Shown: positions 56,283 to 64,000 of the stretch, in pieces
Layout of the letters: each line of letters opens with the position of its first letter
How positions within the stretch are numbered: position 1 is the stretch's first letter
Assembly (NCBI GenBank): GCA_963853835.1
Contig: OY970821.1
Coordinates: forward strand, 48,686,646-48,750,645
Direction of reading: 5' to 3'
Length of the DNA stretch: 64,000 bases
From: Calendula officinalis
Taxonomy: Eukaryota > Streptophyta > Magnoliopsida > Asterales > Asteraceae
Translations under genes and position numbers: made by a program
Notes under the pieces: model-generated
What the model saw: only the letters and a program-made list of their open reading frames with translations
Database searches by the model: none
Told to the model about the DNA's origin: nothing

Positions 56283-58800
56283 CTACAAATCAAACCCAGT
56301 TTAATTAGTAATCATCAATAAACATTCTATAAAATATATTATAAACTCATAATTAATATTTTAGGCCTAGGATCCATATATCACATTCTCGCCGCAAGGT
56401 TTGGGCACTTCCCGACGAGACATGCTATTTCTGGTAGGTAACTTCCTTACCGATCGTATCAAGACTTGACACGATTCCTAGGGGTCGTAGAATCTTTAGA
56501 CTTATAACTTATTACAACTTTGTACAATCTAATTGTACATTTCTAAGTTAGTAATAAAGTCTAGTATGTTTATTCTACTCAAGTACTTTTTGGGCCGGGA
56601 CTCCCGATTATCACCAAAGTAGATCAGACCATCTAAGACAGTGCGATGTTCTGCGCCGGGACTCCCGATTATCACAGAACCTTACGCACCCTAACACTCG
56701 CAATGATTTGAATCCATATCTAAGGTTCTTTATCCTTACAATATGAATATCGTTTAACAAGTGAGGTGTTCCATTAGGTGGATAGTACTTAGATCTAAGA
56801 TTTTCTTGAGTTTGTTTAAGTCTTAAACTAAACTTAAACCTTTATTCCAATCTTAATCCTTGTTTAAAATGTGTGACTTGTAAGAGTTCTACAAGACACC
56901 TTTTTAAAACATAAGAACTATTCTTTAAAACTTATAGTTTCAAGAATTTACACGATTTTACATGTATACCTAAAACGAGGTGTACAAAACGTTTTACTAG
57001 ATTTTGTGAAAAATCTTATCTAGAATAAAACTTACTTGTTTTATCTTACTTGAAAAACTTATAAACTTATGTTAAACTTTTAAATTCTTTTATGATTCAT
57101 GAACTTGAAACATAAACCTAGTTTAACACATCTAGTTTTTCATATGTCTAATAATGAAATCAAACATTTCTTATGACTTATTAGATTCGACCAAAACTTA
57201 TGTCTTAACGACACAATTACAAACTTTGTGATTTTCTTGTGTAGCTCCCACTAGCTTCAACAACCATGATGAAACTTAAGCTAACACAATCACCGGTTTA
57301 TACTTGGTGACACTAATAAACTTATTATATAAAGACTATATATAATAATTCTTAGTTTGTTTAAACATTTCTTACATTTAACTTGAACTAGTTAAATATA
57401 GGTTATTAAGTTTTCTTGTTATTTATTACTTGATCATTAATCTAGTATATTACATAACTTGTAAAATACTTACTTGTATAATTATCTAGTTATAATAACT
57501 TACAACTTTATACATCTTAATATATATAACTTTGTATATTTCTAGTTAATCATATAATTTCAACTTGTACAATTTCTAGTTATAATGAAATCATAACTTT
57601 GTACTTTCTAGTTTTAATTATATTATAACTTATACAATAACTAATTATAATATTATCCTTAAAGATCAAAATAACATTACCCTTTTTAATTGTTCCATTT
57701 TATCTTGTATTTTAATGTATTCGTATATATGTATATTTTATAATAAACTTGTAACATTCTAATAAGAATATTACATCTAGCTTATACATGTGTATTTTAA
57801 CTTAATCTAATTAAAATGCGTATAAACTTGTTATGTCCTTTTAAAATTCAATTTTATCTAATAAATAAAAAATTCGGAAAATTTTAATACATACATATAA
57901 ATAATTAAATACACCTTGTTAATTTTAGAACTTAAAAATTAACATCCTCTTTATCAATTCCCTAAATTAATTAGATGAATCCTAATCTTGTTTTTGATCA
58001 ATCAAAACTAGGGTTTTGACTTTCTTGATCAAAGACATTATTTAATTAAAAGACTAATTTTAATCAATCCTTTTAAACAATAACTTTTGTTTAAATTCTA
58101 AGACAGATTATAACTTTTAATAAATTTATTTAAACTTTTTAATTTAAACCTTATAGACAATAAAACTTTGTCTAAATTACTAGGTTTAAAGAACTAGCTT
58201 TAATAAATCTATCAAAATAATAATTAAACCTTTTTAGACATAAACTTGTCTAATTAACTAGGTCTTAGATTATTATCCTAATTAATACTTTTAAACTATT
58301 AAACTTAAACTAGTTTAATGTTCTAGGGTTCTTTAGGGTTTCGAAATTCTTAAGCCTAGGAAACTTTTCCACCAATTAAACTAGGCTAGTTTAATAAACT
58401 TGGTGTCCAAGTAACCTCTAGATTTTCGAAAATCCTAAGGGTTTAGGAAAGAATCCTTTTGATCAATTAAACAAATCTTGTTTAATATACTTGATCCTAG
58501 GGTTTTTCTTGGTCACGAAATTTTAAGGGATTATGGAAAGAATCATTTTGATCAATTAAACATATCTTGTTTAACATACTTGATCCTAGGGTTCTTTCTA
58601 TAGTTTTCGAAAATTTGCTAGGGTTTCTAGAAAGCTTCTTGACCAATTAAACTTAGACTAGTTTAATGTTCTTGGTCCTAGGGTTTCTTCCCTTTTTCCG
58701 AAAATATGAAGAAGAAGAAGAAAGCTTGAAACAAAAAAAAAAAACTTAAAAATAAAGTAAACAAACAATCTTTGTTAATCTAGTCTAGATCTCTAAACCT
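56283..58800 (-). other. E6 5' leader, long, AT-rich, with tandem repeats
   Basis: No gene. GCCGGGACTCCCGATTATCA occurs twice (about 56594 and 56655). Diverged repeats of about 95-100 bp with ATCAATTAAACA...TTGTTTAAYATACTTGATCCTAGGG fill about 58310-58690 (four copies). The rest is AT-rich with 'tctagttataat' words. Confidence 0.65.
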
Positions 58801-58814
58801 GGCTCTGATACCAC

Positions 58815-59913
58815 TGTAGGGTTTCACATGACACTGATCAACCACTTGGGTCAACCTCCTAGTAAACTTGGTTCAACCATACTAACCAAGAACATGAACT
58901 TGTTCTTGACCGGTTAAAACCAACTAGCTGATTTAATCCCTAAATGCGGAACTGGGATTAAACCTAATCCTTAAACCCTAAAGGATTGGGATGTTGGAGA
59001 ACTAGACTAGGTTAACAAGAAAGAAACCTTGTACGAAGAACTCGAACACACACATACTTGTGTGTTCGTCGACCATCAACCAAAGAACCCTAGGCTTCTT
59101 TGGCCGAAATTCGTCCAAGAGGGAGAAGGGAGAAAAGGGTTTCCCAAAACATACCTTGTTGATTGCTTAAGATAGATCCACTGATGATGAACAAGTCGAG
59201 CGATCTTCTAGTTGATCTAAGCAATGAACTTGGATCTTCAAGACTTGAAGAACACGAAGAACGAAGAACACCAAACTTGGTGTTCTTGCTCTCGGCCGAA
59301 ACAAGGAGGAGGAGAGGGAAGTGATTTCGTGAGGTGTGTAAGGGGTTTTAGGGTTACCCTAAGCCTCTTATTTATATACAAAGAAGTTACGCTTAGAACC
59401 CTTCTAGTTTAATTAATATTAGAACTTTAATTAAACTTCCTTTTAACACTTCCATCCCTTATAGTTTAACTAGTTTATTATTGTTGCACTTAACTACTAA
59501 ATGTCTAGTATTAATACACTAATAATTCGGTACCCATATACACGAATTATATACTTGTATTTATACTTTCAATAATTAATTATATAATAACCTTTATATA
59601 ATTTATACAACAATATTATCCAATTACTATATGATTTAATAGCTTTAAATCATATCATGGATAATCTATAATTAATACATTGTATATTAACTCAACTAGT
59701 AAATGTACAACTACTTGTATTAATTAGTTAGTTAAACTAATCTAGTAATAAGTTAAACTTAACTTAATACTTAACTGATTCATAATGACTATTATGAAGC
59801 ATTCCTCTTCGTAGTACCATTGCTTATCTTGCTCGTATTACATGTACTCACCGGTGTGACCCTTAAGTGTTTCGTAGGCATGGATGTATCATCATAGGTT
59901 GACTGACTGTGCA
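58815..59913 (-). repeat. E6 5' LTR (element orientation)
   Basis: Complete LTR next to the PBS, plus-strand ends TGTAGGGTTTCAC and TGACTGTGCA. Followed by CCTAA and then resumed Gypsy LTR. Confidence 0.85.
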
Positions 59914-61214
59914 CCTAACTCCTTCACCCAAGCCCAATATGAGGCCTAAGTGGCCCATTAAGCCCATCTAGGCCCATTAAGCCCATTAGGCCCAATAGGC
60001 CCAATAGGCCCAATCTAGGCCCAATAAGCTTAGCCCAAGTTCATTTCATTTCATTTCGAAGCCCATTTCATTTCATTTCATTTCATTTCGGCCGATTAAG
60101 GCCCATTGATCCAAGTTCATTCGATGTCACAAAAGATAAAACATAACATTAATTTCATATCATTTATCTTATATTGTATCTAGAATCGTCTTTATTAGCT
60201 TAGTCTAATTAGTAAGTTATATCGTTTAGGAAGCTAGGAGCCTTTGAAGATTCCTCTGTCCTAATCTGTCGCTAAGCTTTGCCCAGATGAGTCCACAGAC
60301 CCCTTTTACTCTTTTTATTGTTTTATAAACTTCGGGGTGGAAAACATAAACAATTGCTACTGTTTTACTATGACTGTACAACATTTACATTTTCATTATC
60401 GCGTTGGCAGGACAAACAATTATTATACCGGACTAAGGTTTGTCAACAATCATTAACTAGTGGATCTAGACCATGGATATGCAGATAGTACTATTGGCTG
60501 ACACTCATCCTCCTAACATTATTTGATCACTACTTGGTATATCCAAGACATCTTTCTGGAGTGTATATCCATAAAAGAACGATAACATACTGGAGTTGAA
60601 GTGTTGATTGTGGACTTAGGGTTTGGTATATTAACTCAATAGACTAGCTACATGTTGGGGATAACAGTTCATGCGATGTCAAACATAACAATTTGTTCAA
60701 CATTTTTTCATAAACATAACTAATAGTTGTAGATATTCTACAACTACACTACACTTTTCATACTTACTTCTCATATTATATGAGTGTTGAACTTTATACA
60801 TTTTCAGTCATAAACTTATTTTCATAACAAACATTTTGGGTAGCAAACACTTTACTTTCATTATAAACAATAACCCTGTGGATTCACTCAGCATTATTTG
60901 TTGACTCCCTTTTACTTATGTTTTCCATGTGATTTAGGAGCTCAGTGAGAGTGGAGGATATGAGCAGTGGATTGTCGTGAGCCATAAATGAACATTTAAG
61001 TTTACGAACAATCACTTCATTTTCAAAACTTACTATTTTTAGTAACTACTATTTTTGGAAACTTTCCATTTTTAGAAGGTAAACCATTTTCAATATTTTA
61101 TTTACGTGGTTGTCTGTTTACAAAATTTTTTCTATGTCATCATGAACGTTACACCTTCGTTCTTCCGCAAAACATTTTAAATGAAGTAAAACTCATTTTA
61201 GGCGGGGTGTGACA
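59914..61214 (+). repeat. E5 3' LTR, right part
   Basis: It resumes at AGCCCAATATGAGG (matching 45275 onward of the 5' LTR) and runs to GGGGTGTGACA. About 300 bp of LTR between the two parts is missing at the E6 junction. Confidence 0.88.
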
Positions 61215-61287
61215 GTAAACAACATTTTTAACTACTTCAAATAATATAATAAAAGTTTGCCGCATTCTAATTAATCTTGTGTTTTAG

Positions 61288-61563
61288 AATCATGGTTTTC
61301 TGTTGATGCAAAAGAACCCGTTGGTTCACATCAAGAACGGTAAGTTCACATCAAGAATCAGTACAAACTTTCGTGGAGATGGTGAAGCATCAGACATGGA
61401 ACCATCAGACATGAACGGTAAGTTCACATCAAGAATCAGTACAAACTTTTAGGCTCGTATTTATGAACAAAAAACTCACCAAAAGTCACTGTTTACAGGT
61501 TGCTGACCGTATGTAAAGGGCCAACTTGGTGCTTATAGGTTTAGAACCATGACTCATGGAAAG
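61288..61563 (+). pseudogene. NTMC2T6 / plant synaptotagmin-like relic, C2-domain exons
   Basis: After an acceptor TTTTAG, 61288-61417 reads SWFSVDAKEPVG, then after an insertion EASDMEPSDMNG before GTAAGT. After ACAG, 61499-61563 reads PYVKGQLGAYRFRT...THGK before GTAATC. These match the start of the C2 domain of the same protein family as 43365-43643, which binds phospholipid and Ca2+. A 78-bp tandem duplication containing a donor site disrupts the first exon, and small deletions break GLADPYVKG. No later C2 exons occur before the PPR gene, so the gene is dead here. Confidence 0.68.
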
Positions 61564-61914
61564 GTAATCTTGACCAATTAACTTAGGATCCGGTTATCTC
61601 ATGTTAACGTGTCAAGTAGGTAAGATCAAAAAAAGTGTTAAGGTAAACACGTCGACAGTCGTTCAAAGTGTATTTTTAATATATAAAGGGAAAATGATCC
61701 GTGTTGTCAGCTACATACGGACTTTATGGAGGGCTAATTTAGTTATACAAGAAAATCAGAGGGCTGACAAATTAAAAAAACTTGTCAGCTCCCAAAGCGA
61801 ATTGGAAGTTAAAAAAAACTTGTGATTACAGGTCACAACGGCTTTTTCAACAAGTTATACGCTAAACTATACGGAAAACTTTAAAGATTGAATCAAATCA
61901 TAATTAACTATTCT
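61564..61914. other. Gene-free stretch between NTMC2T6-like relic and PPR gene
   Basis: AT-rich, no exon-like segment of the expected remaining C2 domain on either strand. The short ORF near 61601-61825 has no recognisable features. It probably holds the 3' UTR of the PPR gene at its right edge. Confidence 0.45.
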
Positions 61915-62076
61915 TTAAATGGTGTCAATAGTTGTTCTCTTAGAGAGTATACATTGAAGGATCTGCCTCCACATTGCTAATTTCGGTACAAAACCATGTT
62001 CTATCATCTCTTTTAAAACCAAATCAACATCTTCCACAAGGAGTTCTTCACAAAGACCACTAATCATTGATTTATA
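61915..62076 (-). pseudogene. Stranded C-terminal repeat of the PPR gene
   Basis: In frame with the PPR gene after its TAA. It reads a complete PPR-like unit (MISGLCEELLVEDVDLVLKE, then HGFVPKLAMWRQILQC) and its own stop. Its intact reading suggests the upstream stop is young. Confidence 0.7.
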
Positions 62077-63078
62077 TTAGTCGAAAGTCGGAACCATCTT
62101 TTTGGATGACATCTTTCGTGTTAGATTCATAGCTTCAAAGTATTTCCTGCTATCGAGCAAAGCATACAATACCTCTTGGTAGGTGCTCGGAATGGGTTCA
62201 CACCCTTTTAGCAACATAGTGTCAAAAAGCTTAATACTTTCTTCAACTCGACCGTTTTTCCTCAAACCCGAAATTAATATGTTTACCAAGATTGTATCAG
62301 GCTCTACGCCCTCGGTTTCCATCTTCCGTAATAATGAAAATGCTTCCTCAACGCGACCAACTTCACACAACCCGTGCATTAAAGCTGAAAAGGTTCTCGC
62401 ATTAGGCTTACAACCTTGTTTAGGCATTTCATCGAACACTTGGCGTGCACCCTCAACATCCCCGTTTTTAAACAGCCCTTTGATTATGATATTCAAACAA
62501 CAAACGTCAACTTCAACACCTAACTTTCCAGCACTCAAATAAACCTCATGAATCACATCAAAATTCTTAGTGTTAACAAGCAAATTCAACACGAAATTAA
62601 ACGTTTTAGCCGTCGGCCAAGTGCTGTAATTTGGCATATCGAGAAGAGTTTCGATTACTCGGTTTATTCTACCAGCACCCAACCCGTAAATCCGGATCAC
62701 ATTGTAGAAAAATCCATCAGAAAGCCTACACTTTTTTTCATGTTTGATTGTCTTCATGAATTGTTCAATTCCATCAAAGTTTTTGGCTTTTGAAAGATTA
62801 TTTATCACGGACGTGTAAAGAGCTTCATTTGGTTTATAATCTTTTCGCTTAGAGAGTTGATCTAGAACATTGAGAGTCGAATTGGGATCTTTTAGGGCTT
62901 CGAAAATTTTGATGACTTCAGTTGGGCTTAACCAGTCTTTATGGTTGCGTAAATCAAGAGGATCGGGTGTTCTGCTAGATTCAAGTGAAGCAGCTGAATG
63001 ATACCCAGTTGGTTGAATGAAAATCGGATAACTTTTGCGAAGCGTGGTACTGCAATTAACGATCCAACGATAAATCAT
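62077..63078 (-). CDS. P-class pentatricopeptide repeat protein, At3g14580-like, C-terminally truncated
   Basis: 333 codons from ATG at 63078. The N-terminus (MIYRWIVNCSTTLRKSYPIF) is basic, hydroxylated and free of acidic residues to about residue 32, so mitochondrial targeting is likely. KDWLSPTEVIKIFEALKDP precedes about seven PPR units of 35 residues (roughly 86-330), for example CCLNIIIKGLFKNGDVEGAR and RTFSALMHGLCEVGRVEEA. P-class PPR proteins bind organellar RNA. The frame stops at TAA 62077-62079 inside a motif; the same frame then continues 53 codons (YKSMISGLCEELLVEDVDL to a TAA at 61915-61917), which supply the missing last repeat. So either a recent nonsense mutation or a truncated allele. 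No introns, as is usual for PPR genes. Confidence 0.85.
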   Translation of the reverse strand: MIYRWIVNCSTTLRKSYPIFIQPTGYHSAASLESSRTPDPLDLRNHKDWLSPTEVIKIFEALKDPNSTLNVLDQLSKRKDYKPNEALYTSVINNLSKAKNFDGIEQFMKTIKHEKKCRLSDGFFYNVIRIYGLGAGRINRVIETLLDMPNYSTWPTAKTFNFVLNLLVNTKNFDVIHEVYLSAGKLGVEVDVCCLNIIIKGLFKNGDVEGARQVFDEMPKQGCKPNARTFSALMHGLCEVGRVEEAFSLLRKMETEGVEPDTILVNILISGLRKNGRVEESIKLFDTMLLKGCEPIPSTYQEVLYALLDSRKYFEAMNLTRKMSSKKMVPTFD

Positions 63079-63336
63079 TCTTAGATTTTTTTATTTGATC
63101 AGGTTTTGGTTCGAAGAAAAATGAGAATATGGCTATAAAAAGGGTATAGTTCTCCTCTTCCTCACAGACATCATATTTGATCACAAACTTCTCACTATAT
63201 CACAAATAACAAAAGTTTTGTTAATGGGCCATTATACATTTTTTCTTAAAAGGGAAATGTTTAAATTAGTGGTTAAGGAAATATTTTTACGTAATAGTAA
63301 GTTAACTAATAAGATCATCCGTTTGTTAAATGCTTA
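63079..63336 (-). promoter_or_regulatory. Likely promoter region of the PPR gene
   Basis: It contains a TGGGCC/GGCCCA site II element (about 63223-63230, AATGGGCCATT), typical of promoters of nuclear genes for organelle proteins and bound by TCP factors. It is otherwise AT-rich. No clear TATA at the expected distance. The Tourist-like MITE bounds it at 63337. Confidence 0.4.
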
Positions 63337-63659
63337 GAGCATCTCCAACCAATCTCTATTACCCCCTCTATCTCCATATTTGAAGGCTTTTCTCCTCCAA
63401 CTCACCTCTATCCCTCACTCTAAATATAGAGAGAGAAAAGTTCACTCTATATTTAGAGTGAGAGAAATCCACTCTATCCATGGACCCCACATTTGTTTGT
63501 GAGTGTAATTGTATATGTAATATGAGTCCCACTAATTATAAAGAGTTTTGAAGAGATGAATAGAGTTTATGGTTGGAGTTGAGAGGATGTTTAGAGTGAA
63601 TGGGCCCACCAATTTATAGAGATAGAGTGATTTTATGGAGTTTATGGTTGAAGATGCTC
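63337..63659. mobile_element. Tourist-like (PIF/Harbinger) MITE, 323 bp
   Basis: Terminal repeats GAGCATCTCCAACC and GGTTGAAGATGCTC are near-perfect inverses, flanked by TTA on both sides (63334-63336 and 63660-63662). An internal perfect 16-bp inverted repeat, CACTCTAAATATAGAG (63416-63431) and its complement at 63445-63460, has a 13-base loop. No ORF. Confidence 0.85.
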
Positions 63660-63662
63660 TTA

Positions 63663-63974
63663 GGGGCTGCTCAAATGATCGCTAAAATAAGTCGATGGTG
63701 GAACATCTCTTCTGATTCCATCCTTTCACTGTCGAATTTATTGTCATGGGGTGATTTGTTGGATTTTAAGGGTGCTCACTATAATGCATTCATGGGAGTA
63801 ATTTATACCTTCCTTTGGTATTTATGGAAGTTCAGAAACGCAAAGGTTTTTTCCAATCAGATCCGGGGTATTGGCGGTATTGATTCTTTGTTCATAAATG
63901 TTCAAGCTATTTCGTATTATTGGTTAAAAAGTAGACTTCGGGTTGTTTCTTTGGCGGATAAATGGCAGCTTTAG
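63663..63974 (+). pseudogene. 3' end of a LINE (non-LTR retrotransposon) ORF2
   Basis: The frame reads AKISRWWNISSDSI, LLSWGDLLDF, AFMGVIYTFLWYLWKFRNAKVF and YYWLKSRLRV to a TAG, the C-terminal region of plant LINE ORF2 after the reverse transcriptase (zf-RVT-associated part). The open frame upstream to 63600 is MITE sequence and not part of the LINE. Only the last about 100 codons are present and the rest is absent. Confidence 0.75.
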
Positions 63975-64000
63975 TGTACCGATCAATCGGCTTGCTTCTG

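Larger units (their letters stand above)
52092..59913 (-). mobile_element. E6: gag-only Ty1/copia element nested in the E5 3' LTR
   Basis: The right LTR 58815-59913 (1,099 bp, TGTAGGG...CTGTGCA on the plus strand) is complete; the left LTR 52096-53005 lacks its first about 196 bp. PBS GGCTCTGATACCA at 58801-58813 sets minus orientation. The interior contains one gag frame (55446-56282) and no pol, so this is a TR-GAG-type non-autonomous element. The left junction has lost both copia and Gypsy sequence around a shared CTAG, so no TSD remains. CCTAA at 59914-59918 is probably the surviving right copy. Confidence 0.85.
43684..61214 (+). mobile_element. E5: Ty3/Gypsy element in an NTMC2T6-like intron, carrying nested E6
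   Basis: The LTR starts TGTGACAACTCG and ends GGGGTGTGACA; the 5-bp duplication GTAAA is perfect (43679-43683 and 61215-61219). 5' LTR 43684-46558, degenerate tRNA-Met PBS 46562-46573, gag and pol remnants 46782-50685, PPT near 50808-50818, 3' LTR 50819-61214 interrupted by E6. Gene order (protease, RT, RNase H, integrase) is Ty3/Gypsy. The LTR of about 2.9 kb and the RT motifs suggest a Tekay/Del-like chromovirus, but no chromodomain remains. Confidence 0.92.

Noticed and set aside
63600..63662. Upstream 21 codons of the LINE ORF
   Set aside because: This part is the right end of the Tourist-like MITE; the LINE similarity starts after its TSD.

Overview
This is a transposable-element-rich stretch of a flowering-plant nuclear genome. 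Spliced host-gene fragments, P-class PPR and GeBP-family proteins, and nested Ty1/copia and Ty3/gypsy LTR retrotransposons point to a dicot; Asteraceae is a guess from the retroelement types. I estimate more than 85% of the window is mobile DNA. No rRNA, tRNA gene or CRISPR array was seen.

Layout: (1) 1-4300 is part of a Ty3/Gypsy-type element (LTR end and tRNA-Met primer site near 1136-1151) carrying a hAT-like MITE at 398-937. (2) 4439-11322 (E1) is a complete LTR pair (270-bp LTRs, TSD GCATA) with no coding capacity. It holds an inverted, polyadenylated 3' cDNA of a related Sirevirus-like element and an array of covarying hairpins. (3) 11323-13351 holds possible host exons and a GeBP/DUF573 gene (12695-13261, minus), with a Gypsy solo LTR (13352-15055) about 90 bp upstream of its ATG and pointing into it. 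(4) 15316-27328 (E2) is a minus-strand Sirevirus-like copia element (TSD ACTAA) whose single gag-pol frame is broken by stops and a frameshift pair. (5) 27751-28152 is a MITE. (6) 28829-41725 (E4) is a second minus-strand Sirevirus-like element with a decayed gag and an env-like frame but no pol. It is interrupted by a Mutator-like element made of CACATGTG palindromes (28934-30561) and by a Gypsy LTR (32091-35065). (7) About 41828-43046 is another palindrome-rich non-autonomous element. (8) 43365-61563 is a relic of a C2/SMP-domain (NTMC2T6/synaptotagmin-like) gene split by a Ty3/Gypsy element (E5, 43684-61214, TSD GTAAA). The 3' LTR of E5 is itself split by a gag-only copia element (E6, about 52092-59913). 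(9) A PPR gene (62077-63078, minus, possibly truncated by a premature stop), a Tourist-like MITE (63337-63659) and a LINE 3' end close the window.

No operon-like cooperation exists. The host content is a small gene neighbourhood (GeBP-like; NTMC2T6-like next to an At3g14580-like PPR, which are neighbours in Arabidopsis by locus number as I recall it) expanded and broken by nested insertions. The recurring oddity is short inverted repeats in tandem whose arms change sequence but stay complementary. They occur in the E1/E2 3' noncoding regions, a Gypsy solo LTR, two palindrome-rich non-autonomous elements and the E5 LTR.
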